Shown here piece after piece: positions 16,812 through 24,076 of a stretch of 38,384 bases of DNA. The DNA lies in contig JAFTLD010000018.1 in the NCBI GenBank assembly GCA_017452945.1, positions 1 through 38,384 of the forward strand, in the 5' to 3' direction. Origin of the DNA: Clostridia bacterium (GTDB lineage: Bacteria > Bacillota_A > Clostridia > Oscillospirales > CAG-272). The translations under genes were made by a program, and so were the position numbers. Numbering within the stretch: the first letter of the stretch is position 1; the number at the start of each line of letters is the position of its first letter. The notes below the pieces were generated by a model that saw only the letters and a list, made by a program, of their open reading frames with translations, was not told the DNA's origin and searched no databases.

Positions 16812-17669
16812 GTGGAAAACGCAATCAAATTTGAAAAAAGCAAGTTTGCGCAAAGACTCAAAACCATGCTGCGGACAGATTTTCTGCGCATGTTCAAGTC
16901 GCGCACCTTCTATATCATTCTTGCCACCGCCTTGCTTGTTCCCGTGGTCATGACGGTCATGCTGGTCATGATGGACGGGCAGGTCAGCACCGATCCGCAG
17001 ACCGGTAAGGAAACGGTCATGGAAGGCCCCGAATACGTTTGGGAGTCCTTTGGCACCGTGCCTGTGACCGATCCCACGCCTGCGCCCGAGCAGACCGAGC
17101 AGGACGCAGCGGCTGCCATGGGCGGTGAGATGGACGTGCTTGCCATGTGCAATATCAATCTGGTCTTTATGGGCGTTTCGGTGTTCATCTGCCTGTTTAT
17201 TTCGGATGATTTCCGCAGCGGATATGCCAAAAATCTGTTCACAGTGCGCGCGAAGAAAGGGGATTACGTCATCTCCAAAACGCTTGCGGGCTTTGTGTGC
17301 GGTACGCTGATGCTGATCCTTTATTCGGTGGGCGCATTGGTCAGCGGCCTTATCATGGGACTCAAGTTTGACCTTGTTGGGGGCTTGACCGTGGGCAACA
17401 TTGTGTTCTGCATCCTTGCCAAGATCTTTTTGATGCTTGTGTTCGTTGCCATCTTCACAGCCCTTGCGGTACTGGCAAAGCAAAGAAGCTGGCTATCTAT
17501 TTGCCTTTCTTTGGGCGGTGGCATGATTCTGTTTATGATGATTCCCATGATCACGCCCCTGACGGCAAGCGTGATGCACGTAGGCCTTTGCCTGATCGGC
17601 GGTGTACTTGCTGCAGTTGTGCTGGGGCTTTTCAGTAATTTGATCTTGAAAAAGACGAGTTTGGTTTGA
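16812..17669 (+). CDS. ABC transporter permease, second pair
   Basis: 285 residues, about six membrane helices. It shares with the first permease the N-terminal FEKSKFAQRLKTMLRTDFLRMF block and the DDFRSGYAKNLFTVRAKKGDYVISKT coupling region (cited by similarity, near residues 133-158). It carries a longer extracellular loop between helices 1 and 2 (about residues 55-105) that is rich in Pro, Thr and Glu and absent from the first permease; such loops often decide substrate recognition. The start is GTG 16812, one base after the ATPase stop, with GGGAGG a few bases upstream. A strong terminator follows at 17689. Confidence 0.88.
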   Translation: MENAIKFEKSKFAQRLKTMLRTDFLRMFKSRTFYIILATALLVPVVMTVMLVMMDGQVSTDPQTGKETVMEGPEYVWESFGTVPVTDPTPAPEQTEQDAAAAMGGEMDVLAMCNINLVFMGVSVFICLFISDDFRSGYAKNLFTVRAKKGDYVISKTLAGFVCGTLMLILYSVGALVSGLIMGLKFDLVGGLTVGNIVFCILAKIFLMLVFVAIFTALAVLAKQRSWLSICLSLGGGMILFMMIPMITPLTASVMHVGLCLIGGVLAAVVLGLFSNLILKKTSLV

Positions 17670-17688
17670 AATACTTTTATAAATAGAG

Positions 17689-17720
17689 AAGGCTTGCTGC
17701 CGTGGCAGCAAGCCTTTTAA
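17689..17720. terminator. Bidirectional terminator between ABC operon and XRE gene
   Basis: 13-bp stem (17689-17701 with 17704-17716), followed by T-rich sequence on the + strand. The stop of the convergent minus-strand XRE gene abuts it. Confidence 0.85.
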
Positions 17721-17965
17721 TTTGTTTTGTCATTGATTCGAGCTTCGATTTCTTTTACCAAATCGCTGGGTTTCATATCTAAAGCATTGCTGATTTTGAA
17801 AAGAGTTTCAAGTGTGGGCTTGCGTTCACCTCGCTCGATTGCACTCAAATGTGTTCTTCCAATGTCAGCTAAACCGCTTAACACCTCTTGAGAAACCTTT
17901 TTGGATTTGCGACAGTGCGCTATGGCCTTTCCGACTGCTTTGGAATCCAAATAAAACTGCTTCAA
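17717..17965 (-). CDS. Small XRE-family transcriptional regulator
   Basis: 82 residues, a single helix-turn-helix domain: KAIAHCRKSKKVSQEVLSG then GRTHLSAIERGERKPTLETL and a C-terminal LDMKPSDLV helix. This is the size of stand-alone Cro-type or SinR-like repressors. The start is TTG 17965 with GGGGTGA at 17971-17977 on the minus strand (5-nt spacer). A TATAAT (17988-17983, minus strand) lies upstream. It is divergent from the membrane/zinc-ribbon gene, and the 116-bp gap holds a dyad over that gene's -35, the natural place for this regulator to act. Direct regulation is an inference. Confidence 0.88.
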   Translation of the reverse strand: MKQFYLDSKAVGKAIAHCRKSKKVSQEVLSGLADIGRTHLSAIERGERKPTLETLFKISNALDMKPSDLVKEIEARINDKTN

Positions 17966-18016
17966 CTACATCACCCCATGTCATTATACCGATAAATAAC
18001 TCTAAAAATGAACACA

Positions 18017-18048
18017 ATGTTGACAAAAGACAACATATGTGTTATAAT
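18017..18048 (+). promoter_or_regulatory. Consensus promoter with overlapping operator-like dyad
   Basis: -35 TTGACA (18020-18025), 17-bp spacer, -10 TATAAT (18043-18048). The inverted repeat ATGTTG-N8-CAACAT (18017-18022, 18031-18036) covers the -35, a typical repressor site, probably for the divergent XRE protein. Confidence 0.75.
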
Positions 18049-18081
18049 TTATGTAAACTTTTGGAAAGGCGCGGTGTACAA

Positions 18082-18738
18082 ATGAAACACGATGAATGGG
18101 ATGAGTTGGAGAAAATAGACTTGAATCTGTTTACCGATATATGGTTGGTGCTTTTCCCGTTTATCGGTATTGGATACTATATATTTTTGAGCGATACGCT
18201 GTCGAAAGCATTGGGAATACATTTTCTGTTAACGCTTTTGATAGTGATTGCATATGCAGCCCTCAAGTTTGCTATTTTGATCGGTATAATTCTGCTGCGT
18301 TTTAAGAAGAGTATTGGCGAGTCATTGTTGATAGTGAGGACGATATACTGGATTTTGGATATAGCAGAATTTTTCTTGAGTTGGGGAATCATTTTCGCCT
18401 CTACTGCATTTGTGTATCCGGAGATCCGACTTCTTATCGTATTAGTTGGCAGCTCGCTGTTACTGCTGACTCCCGTGCGACTGCCTTTCTATATCAAAAT
18501 TGTCAGAGCTATGGTGAAGGATCCGAACGAATTCAGACGGAGAGTTAAGAAAAGCAGACAGTCGGAAAACCAAGGAAGAGTTACGGAGCAGCTTATAACG
18601 CTTGCTGTCGAGCAACCCGCCCCGGATGAGGACGACGCCGATGCACCGCTTGCCCCAGATCAAAAGAGATGCTGGGCATGCAATACCGTTCAAAGAGCAT
18701 GTCATCGTTATTGTATAAACTGCAACGAAAAGCTGTAA
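18082..18738 (+). CDS. Membrane protein with C-terminal zinc ribbon
   Basis: 218 residues. Four hydrophobic segments (about residues 18-35, 43-68, 85-110 and 115-135) are followed by a basic, then acidic, cytoplasmic linker. The C-terminus has CWAC near residue 199 and CHRYCINC near 208, a four-Cys zinc-ribbon-like pair. The fold is seen only as a pattern; the function is unknown. Similar membrane plus zinc-ribbon proteins in Clostridia often sit next to small XRE regulators, as here. The ATG at 18082 has AAAGG 12 nt upstream, slightly far; an in-frame TTG at 18061 is an alternative. Codon use is AT-rich compared with neighbours. Confidence 0.7.
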   Translation: MKHDEWDELEKIDLNLFTDIWLVLFPFIGIGYYIFLSDTLSKALGIHFLLTLLIVIAYAALKFAILIGIILLRFKKSIGESLLIVRTIYWILDIAEFFLSWGIIFASTAFVYPEIRLLIVLVGSSLLLLTPVRLPFYIKIVRAMVKDPNEFRRRVKKSRQSENQGRVTEQLITLAVEQPAPDEDDADAPLAPDQKRCWACNTVQRACHRYCINCNEKL

Positions 18739-18763
18739 ATAGATGCTGTATATTTGCATCAAT

Positions 18764-18777
18764 AAAAAGCCAAGGTC
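18764..18777. terminator. Left arm of split terminator stem
   Basis: The 14 bases at 18764-18777 (AAAAAGCCAAGGTC) are exactly complementary to 19158-19171. Together they would form a bidirectional intrinsic terminator for the convergent genes at 18082 and 19183, but they are separated by the 380-bp element. Confidence 0.7.
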
Positions 18778-19157
18778 GTTTGGCGTGATACTCTTAACGG
18801 AGTATCACGCCAGTTCTATTCGCCTGTGTGCGAGTATATTTCGCCAAAGGCGAAATTCTTGCTTACGCAGTGATATTCGGCTTACGCCGAGTGGTATTCG
18901 CTACGCGAGTCATCCGGCGAATAGAATATCACTGTGAGGCATAGCCGAACAATATCACTGCCCGAAGGGCAATATCACTCTTTGCGATAGCAAGGAATAC
19001 CACTCATAAAAATGCAGAAAAGAGAGAGTTTTACGGAATTTTACTTCCGCATTACTCTCTCTTCTGTTTTTATTGCAAGTTTCGTATTTGTAATACAAAT
19101 GCCGTCGGACTATGCCCATACCCTTATCAAATTCTCCGATAAGGACAGCACCCATTT
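18778..19157 (+). mobile_element. Terminator-loop repeat element, copy 1
   Basis: 380 bp without credible coding capacity. It begins with a perfect 13-bp hairpin (18781-18793 with 18800-18812, arms TGGCGTGATACTC). An 11-bp inverted pair TTCTATTCGCC (18814-18824, 18916-18926) encloses small hairpins. The octamer ATATCACT or its complement occurs at 18869, 18926, 18952 and 18972, with one-base variants at 18890 and 18997, and between these lie small stems such as GCCC-GAA-GGGC. The 3' part has a long hairpin with AGAGAGAG/CTCTCTCT ends (about 19021-19065). The same element is present in reverse at 31311-31677. Ends are imperfect inverted repeats (TTGGCGTGAT against AATGGGTG). Confidence 0.75.
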
Positions 19158-19171
19158 GACCTTGGCTTTTT
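19158..19171. terminator. Right arm of split terminator stem
   Basis: GACCTTGGCTTTTT, exact complement of 18764-18777, followed by further T; the arm nearest the ThuA gene stop. Confidence 0.7.
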
Positions 19172-19182
19172 GTAAAATTGGA

Positions 19183-19926
19183 TCAACTCTTGAACTCATC
19201 AATCGGCTTATAGGTCATCATGGGTGCGCCTTCGGGGATCTCGTAGCCGAAATCAGCAGGCTTTGCCCAGCGGACAGCGTTGGTGATGATCTTTTGTACG
19301 TATTCGTTGTGGTAAGAGGGGCAGGACTCATGACCGGGCTGGAAGTAGAATACCTTGCCCGCACCGCGCAGGTAGCAAAGGCCGCTGCGGAAGATAAAGC
19401 CGTCCTCAAACCAAGAGCCGAACACCAGTGCGTCGGGCTGCGGTACGTAGAAGGGCTCGCAGTAAAGCTCCTCGGTTTCCAGTACGAAATGATCGGGGAT
19501 GCCCGCTGCGATGGGGTGAGAGGGCAGCATGTTCCAGACCACTTCCTTTTGGTCGCGGCCCCAGGAGAGGTTACCGTTTGTACCCACTACCGCACGGAAC
19601 ACTTTAGAGTGGTGACCCGAGTGCAGCACGATCAGGCCCATGCCCTTGGTGTATACTCTGTTGCGAATGCGTTCCACCAGTGCGTCGGGTACTTCGTGGT
19701 GCGCCATGTGACCCCACCAGATCAGCACGTCGGTGTTGTTGAGCACCTCGTCCGGCAGTCCGTTATCGGGGTCGTCCAAGGATGCCAGCGTGACCTCAAT
19801 GTCATCCTGTGTTTCCAGGAATTGCTTGATCAAGCCGTGAATACCGTCGGGGTAGATCGACTTGACGTATTCGTTGCTTCTTTCGTGGCGGAATTCATTC
19901 CATGCCGTAACTTTGATTTTAGCCAT
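19183..19926 (-). CDS. ThuA-like (trehalose utilisation) domain protein
   Basis: 247 residues covering one ThuA domain, a class I glutamine-amidotransferase-like fold. Visible family features are the strand KVTAWNEFRHE, the segment TDVLIWWGHMAHHEV, GMGLIVLHSGHHSKVF, the later HPIAAGIPDHF and GKVFYFQPGHE. The usual amidotransferase Cys is absent, as expected for ThuA. Family members take part in disaccharide (trehalose, sucrose, maltitol) catabolism, probably through keto-sugar intermediates. It is the second gene of a two-gene operon after the metallo-hydrolase (27-nt gap), with a ribosome binding site AAGGAG just before the ATG. No sugar transporter or oxidoreductase gene adjoins it. Confidence 0.88.
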   Translation of the reverse strand: MAKIKVTAWNEFRHERSNEYVKSIYPDGIHGLIKQFLETQDDIEVTLASLDDPDNGLPDEVLNNTDVLIWWGHMAHHEVPDALVERIRNRVYTKGMGLIVLHSGHHSKVFRAVVGTNGNLSWGRDQKEVVWNMLPSHPIAAGIPDHFVLETEELYCEPFYVPQPDALVFGSWFEDGFIFRSGLCYLRGAGKVFYFQPGHESCPSYHNEYVQKIITNAVRWAKPADFGYEIPEGAPMMTYKPIDEFKS

Positions 19927-19953
19927 ACTCTTTCTCCTTATATGATCTTGATT

Positions 19954-20739
19954 TTAGATTTCAATTTGTAATCCGTCGTATGCCGGTGTAATGCCCATTG
20001 GCTCCAAATATTTGACAAGCGAAGCGTGATCTGTGTGCAGCGTGCGTGCCATGTGCGAGGTGTAATATTTGACGTCGGGGGCGAAGTGATTATATTTGCG
20101 GAACATTTTGAGCATGATGTCCAGCATTTCGGGCGTATTATGTTCAAAAATACGCCAATCATAGGTGGCAGTCTCACCGCATGTCAACTCTAAGACAAGC
20201 GTATTGATGGGCTTATCCTTCATAAAATTCCAGGTCTCGGTGGGCAACCATGCGCTGTCGCAGCCGTAGAACAGCATGCGACCGTCACGCTCGATCAGAT
20301 ACGTACGTGCGATCTCACCCGGCGTGGCAAAGTGATTTGCACGCAAAGGGGTGACACGATAACCGCCAATCTCATAGGTCTTGCCAATCTCGGTGGAACG
20401 GAAGGTGATGCCGAAAACTGCCTCGCTGCCCAGCTTGTTGCCAAGTACCTTCATGCATTCGGGAGAGCACCAGATGGTGCATTCGCGGTCATGGCAAAGA
20501 CGCACAACGGTCTCGGGACAAAAATGATCTGCATGAGAGTGCGTTACAATGATGTTGCGCACACCGTCCAAAAGATCGGGTGTGCCGTTTTTTTCGGCAA
20601 AATGAAAAATGTGCGGACCGGGATCGATCAGAAGCGAGTCGTCAACAAGTGCGGATGAAAATCTGCGGAAAAAGGGCATGTTGTCGTATTGGTTGATATC
20701 CCAATCCGCAGCACCCGTGCCAAGAAAAGTCAGTTTCAT
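19954..20739 (-). CDS. Metallo-beta-lactamase-fold hydrolase
   Basis: 261 residues. The N-terminus MKLTFLGTGAADW and the metal motif THSHADH (near residue 70) identify an MBL-fold enzyme close to the PhnP/RNase Z-like group with FLGTG starts. Further ligands are probably the Asp in YGCDSAW and a late His in TSHMARTLHTDHAS. It likely hydrolyses a phosphodiester or cyclic sugar phosphate, or a lactone. Co-transcription with ThuA suggests a carbohydrate substrate. The start is ATG 20739 with AGGAGG at 20745-20750 on the minus strand (5-nt spacer); the frame extends upstream but crosses the promoter. No signal peptide. Confidence 0.87.
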   Translation of the reverse strand: MKLTFLGTGAADWDINQYDNMPFFRRFSSALVDDSLLIDPGPHIFHFAEKNGTPDLLDGVRNIIVTHSHADHFCPETVVRLCHDRECTIWCSPECMKVLGNKLGSEAVFGITFRSTEIGKTYEIGGYRVTPLRANHFATPGEIARTYLIERDGRMLFYGCDSAWLPTETWNFMKDKPINTLVLELTCGETATYDWRIFEHNTPEMLDIMLKMFRKYNHFAPDVKYYTSHMARTLHTDHASLVKYLEPMGITPAYDGLQIEI

Positions 20740-20767
20740 GGTGACCTCCTTTGTATCGTATATGTTT

Positions 20768-20796
20768 ATTATACAACGAAAATCCTGCTTTTGCAA
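20768..20796 (-). promoter_or_regulatory. Promoter of MBL-ThuA operon
   Basis: On the minus strand: -35 TTGCAA (20796-20791), 17-bp spacer, -10 TATAAT (20773-20768). Confidence 0.75.
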
Positions 20797-20841
20797 GAGG
20801 GAAGTGAAAAAATTCGGGATGCGTTCGGGGATGCGTGTAAC

Positions 20842-20924
20842 CGGGGACGGAGCATTGTTACACCGCGCGATAACCGAACGTGACGAAAAATCGATATCGC
20901 GGTGTAACCATGGCCTGTCCCCCG
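20842..20924. repeat. Small palindromic repeat
   Basis: Imperfect inverted arms of about 25 bp (20842-20866 with 20898-20924), reading GGGGACGG...GTTACACCGCG inward. It shares the GGACGG and GTTAC blocks with the larger palindrome that follows and with the hairpin GTTACAC/GTGTAAC at 21335-21359. Confidence 0.6.
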
Positions 20925-20973
20925 TTATGCGCTATGCAAACGGAGAATTCATCATTTCGCGCGCGTAACAGGT

Positions 20974-21329
20974 GGACGGAACCGTGTTACATTGCAGCGA
21001 CCTATAGCCGAAGAGAGCCGAACTCACACGGTTTTGAGCGGCAAATATCTGCACCTGCTGCAGAAAAAATCCTCGCAATATCTTATATTGCTTCGCATTT
21101 TATCTTGGCATCTGCGAAATATTTGCTCGCGCAAAACTGCGCAGCACCCTCCGGCGCTGAATTTTTTGATGGATTTTGTCAAAGCGAGTCGAAGCAAGAT
21201 ACACATCTTGCAAGACGAGATTTGGCGAAAGACGCGAAAAATTCTCACCGCAGAGCGTATGAGTTCGGCTCTCTTCGGCTATAGTCGACGCGACAGTTGT
21301 CGCTCTGCAACAGTAACACGGACCCGTCC
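20974..21329. mobile_element. 356-bp MITE-like palindromic element
   Basis: Outer ends GGACGG-CCGTGTTAC type are inverted (20974 onward and back from 21329). Inside, a perfect 24-bp inverted repeat lies at 21003-21026 and 21260-21283 (TATAGCCGAAGAGAGCCGAA...). The 233-bp centre holds only overlapping ORFs in several frames, with no ribosome binding site. The same peptide start is read from both strands because of the palindrome, so these ORFs are not genes. Interpreted as a non-autonomous element. Confidence 0.7.
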
Positions 21330-21360
21330 CCGCAGTTACACGCTTGCTTTGCGGTGTAAC

Positions 21361-21391
21361 AAAAACCACCCCTTACTTTCAAGAGGTGGTT
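21361..21391 (-). terminator. Terminator of pckG
   Basis: On the minus strand, stem AACCACCTCTT / AAGGGGTGGTT (21391-21381 with 21374-21363) followed by TTTT, 16 nt after the pckG stop. Confidence 0.85.
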
Positions 21392-21406
21392 ATCTTTATT
21401 TAGCTA

Positions 21407-23197
21407 TTACTTTGTAGCCAGCAGTCTTGCTTCGAGTGCGTCAAGCTCTGCGTACATGGTTGCGGGAACGCTATCTCCGATCTGTGCATAGAAGTCGCGG
21501 ATATTCTGTACGTCCGAGAGCCAGCTGTCAACGTCAACGCTCAAGAGATCGCGGATGGTCTCGGTGGTGACGTCGTCCAGCCCTTCAATGTTGATGTCCT
21601 CGGGCAGGGGCAGATAACCGATGGGCGACATGGTTGCGCCTACCTTGCCCTCGCAGCGATCAAGGATCCAGGACAGCACTCTCATGTTGTCACCAAAGCC
21701 GGGCCAGATGAAGTGACCCTCGTCATCGGTTCTGAACCAGTTGACGTGGAAGATCTTGGGGGGATTGGGGATGGCTGTACCCATCTTGAGCCAATGGCCG
21801 AAGTATTCGCCCATGTCGTAACCCACGAAGGGACGCATTGCCATGGGGTCGCGGCGAACCACGCCAACAGCACCTGCAGCGGCTGCGGTGGTCTCGGAGG
21901 CCATAATAGAGCCTACGAACGCACCGTTTTGCCAAGAGGTAGACTGATAAACCAGCGGAGCGGTCTTGGCGCGTCTGCCACCGAATACGATTGCAGATAC
22001 CGGAACGCCTTCAGGCTTGTAGTAAGCGTCGGACAAGCAAGGGCAGTTGGTAGCCATTGCAGTAAATCTGGAGTTGGGATGCGCTCCGGCAGTGCCCACC
22101 TTGTCAGCCTTATCGTATTTGGTGTAATCCCAAACCTCACCGCGCCAGTTGAGGGCGTTCTTGGGGGGATCATTATCAAGGCCTTCCCACCAAACGGTAT
22201 TGTTGTCAAGATTGTGGCAAACATTGGTGAAAATGGTGTCGCGCATGGTGCAATGCAGTGCGTTGGGGTTGGACTGCTCGTTGGTGCCGGGAGCGACGCC
22301 AAAGAAGCCGTTCTCGGGATTGACAGCCCACAGTCTGCCGTCCTCACCGACGCGCAGCCAAGCGATATCGTCACCGATACATTCCACCTTGTAGCCCTGC
22401 TCGGTATAGAACTTGGGCGGAATCAGCATAGCAAGATTGGTCTTGCCGCAAGCAGAGGGGAACGCAGCAGTCAGATACTTCTTCTCACCGTTGGGATAGG
22501 TTACGCCAAGAATGAGCATGTGTTCAGCCATCCAGCCCTCTTTTCTGCCAAGGTAGGATGCAATGCGCAAAGCAAAGCACTTTTTACCAAGCAGAACGTT
22601 TCCGCCGTAGCCGGAGTTGACGCTCATGATGGTGTTATCCTGGGGGAAGTGGGTGATGTAACGGTTGTTCTCGTCAAGGTCAGCCTTTGCGTGCAAGCCC
22701 TTGATGTAGTCGGGGGAGTCGCCCAGCGCTTCGAGCACGCTCGTGCCAACGCGGGTCATGATCAGCATGTTGAGTACAACGTAAATAGAGTCGGTCAGCT
22801 CAATGCCGTATTTTGCAAAGGGAGAGCCCACGATGGACATGGAGTAGGGAATGACGTACATGGTGCGTCCCTTCATGGAGCCTGTGTACAGCTTCTTGAG
22901 CTTGGCGTACATTTCATCGGGTGCCATCCAGTTGTTGATATTACCTGCTTCTTCCTTGGTAGGGGTGCAGATAAAGGTTCTTGCTTCAACGCGCGCAACG
23001 TCGTTAACGGCGGTGCGGTGCAGATAGCAGCCGGGGAGCAGATCCTGGTTGAGCTTGATCATCTCACCGGTAGCGCATGCTTCAGCGCGTAATGCTTCAG
23101 CCTGCTCTTCGGTGCCATCGATCCAAACGATGCTGTCAGGGCGGGTCATTTCAGCCATTTCGGCAATCCAATCAAGTACGTATTTGTTGTTGGTCAT
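21407..23197 (-). CDS. pckG: Phosphoenolpyruvate carboxykinase (GTP)
   Basis: 596 residues, the length of GTP-type PEPCK (EC 4.1.1.32), which interconverts oxaloacetate plus GTP and PEP plus CO2 plus GDP. Family features: SIVWIDGTEEQAEAL near the start, the Arg-bearing RTMYVIPYSM, the P-loop AFPSACGKTNLAM, then the metal-site CIGDDIAW and the nucleotide-site region NPENGFFGVAPGTN. In anaerobic Clostridia the enzyme often runs towards oxaloacetate to fix CO2 in fermentation. The start is ATG 23197 with AGGAGA 7 nt away; the frame is open further upstream but crosses the promoter. Monocistronic and divergent from lexA. High GC at third positions resembles hydA and nrdD, a sign of high expression. 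Confidence 0.97.
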   Translation of the reverse strand: MTNNKYVLDWIAEMAEMTRPDSIVWIDGTEEQAEALRAEACATGEMIKLNQDLLPGCYLHRTAVNDVARVEARTFICTPTKEEAGNINNWMAPDEMYAKLKKLYTGSMKGRTMYVIPYSMSIVGSPFAKYGIELTDSIYVVLNMLIMTRVGTSVLEALGDSPDYIKGLHAKADLDENNRYITHFPQDNTIMSVNSGYGGNVLLGKKCFALRIASYLGRKEGWMAEHMLILGVTYPNGEKKYLTAAFPSACGKTNLAMLIPPKFYTEQGYKVECIGDDIAWLRVGEDGRLWAVNPENGFFGVAPGTNEQSNPNALHCTMRDTIFTNVCHNLDNNTVWWEGLDNDPPKNALNWRGEVWDYTKYDKADKVGTAGAHPNSRFTAMATNCPCLSDAYYKPEGVPVSAIVFGGRRAKTAPLVYQSTSWQNGAFVGSIMASETTAAAAGAVGVVRRDPMAMRPFVGYDMGEYFGHWLKMGTAIPNPPKIFHVNWFRTDDEGHFIWPGFGDNMRVLSWILDRCEGKVGATMSPIGYLPLPEDINIEGLDDVTTETIRDLLSVDVDSWLSDVQNIRDFYAQIGDSVPATMYAELDALEARLLATK

Positions 23198-23275
23198 AGC
23201 GGGGTCTCCTTTATATGTATGAATATATGAATTCAAGAAAGTGTTTGGGGGAAGTCCAATTTTCACCCACTATAT

Positions 23276-23304
23276 ATTATAGAGCAAATTTGTGTACTTT
23301 GCAA
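23276..23304 (-). promoter_or_regulatory. Promoter of pckG
   Basis: On the minus strand: -35 TTGCAA (23304-23299), 17-bp spacer, -10 TATAAT (23281-23276). Confidence 0.75.
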
Positions 23305-23387
23305 GAGAATTTTTCAAAATCGGCAATATAAACACATCGAACAAATTGAAAGGCGAAAGATTGTGAAAAATGTCAATGCCAAAAAAC

Positions 23388-23427
23388 AGAACAAATGTTT
23401 GCAAAACCGGTACGCTTGTGATATAAT
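23388..23427 (+). promoter_or_regulatory. lexA promoter with SOS box
   Basis: -35 TTGCAA (23399-23404), 17-bp spacer, -10 TATAAT (23422-23427). AGAACAAATGTTTG at 23388-23401 fits the Gram-positive LexA box CGAAC-N4-GTTCG with mismatches only in outer positions, and overlaps the -35. This indicates autoregulation. Confidence 0.8.
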
Positions 23428-23461
23428 GAAGTTGTAACGTTATGAAACGGAGACTTTTTTG

Positions 23462-24058
23462 ATGCAAAAGCTGAATGAAAGAGAACAAAGGGTGTACGAT
23501 TATATCGTCAAAACCATCAACGAGCGCGGCTATGCGCCCAGCGTGCGCGATATCCGCGAGGCTCTTGGATATAAAAGCACGTCCACGGTACATATGTATC
23601 TGGGCAGATTGGAGATGCTTGGCTATATTCTCAAGGACGAGGGCAAAAGCCGTGCGCTGCGCCTTTGTGACGATCAGCCGCCTGTGAGCGGTGTACCGCT
23701 GCTTGGCAGGGTTACGGCAGGTCAGCCCATTCTTGCCGTGGAAAATTATGAGGGTAGTATTCCGTTCGTGCCGCATGGCGGTTATCAAAAAGAGAATTTG
23801 TTTGCGCTGCGCGTACAGGGTGAGAGCATGATCGACGCGGGTATTTTAGATGGCGACGTGGTGATTGTCAACCGCTGCTCTTATGCCGATAACGGAGAAA
23901 TCGTGGTAGCTATGGTAGAGGACAGCGCAACCGTCAAGCGATTTTTCCGCGAGGGCGGACACTATCGCCTGCAGCCCGAAAACAAGGCTATGCAACCCAT
24001 TGTGGTAGAGAAGGCGGACATCTTGGGAAAAGTCATTGCAGTACAAAGATATTACTGA
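23462..24058 (+). CDS. lexA: LexA repressor
   Basis: 198 residues. The N-terminal winged helix (NEREQRVYDYIVKTINERGYAP, cited here by positions 5-26, then SVRDIREALGYKSTSTVHMYL) binds SOS boxes. The C-terminal S24 protease domain has the Ala86-Gly87 cleavage bond (RVTAGQPI), nucleophile Ser122 (GESMIDAG) and general-base Lys159 (TVKRFF), so RecA-stimulated self-cleavage should work. The start is ATG 23462, with CGGAGA about 9 nt upstream; the TTG just before it is less likely. An SOS box overlaps the promoter. It is followed at 18 nt by an ABC permease gene, an unusual partner that would place that transporter under SOS control. Confidence 0.96.
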   Translation: MQKLNEREQRVYDYIVKTINERGYAPSVRDIREALGYKSTSTVHMYLGRLEMLGYILKDEGKSRALRLCDDQPPVSGVPLLGRVTAGQPILAVENYEGSIPFVPHGGYQKENLFALRVQGESMIDAGILDGDVVIVNRCSYADNGEIVVAMVEDSATVKRFFREGGHYRLQPENKAMQPIVVEKADILGKVIAVQRYY

Positions 24059-24076
24059 GAATGATGGAGATCCGAT

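Noticed and set aside
18860..19010. Possible CRISPR array (repeated octamers with spacers)
   Set aside because: The repeat is only 8 bp, occurs in both orientations, and the spacers are self-complementary hairpins of 10-20 nt; no cas genes are present.
19012..19971. 319-codon ORF on the + strand
   Set aside because: It starts inside the repeat element and runs antisense through the ThuA gene.
20880..21417. 134- and 141-codon overlapping ORFs
   Set aside because: They lie in the 356-bp palindrome; similar peptides are read from both strands because of the inverted repeat. No start signals.
21713..23092. 459-codon ORF on the + strand
   Set aside because: It is antisense to pckG; codon bias of the real gene keeps the opposite frame open. 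No ribosome binding site and no recognisable family.
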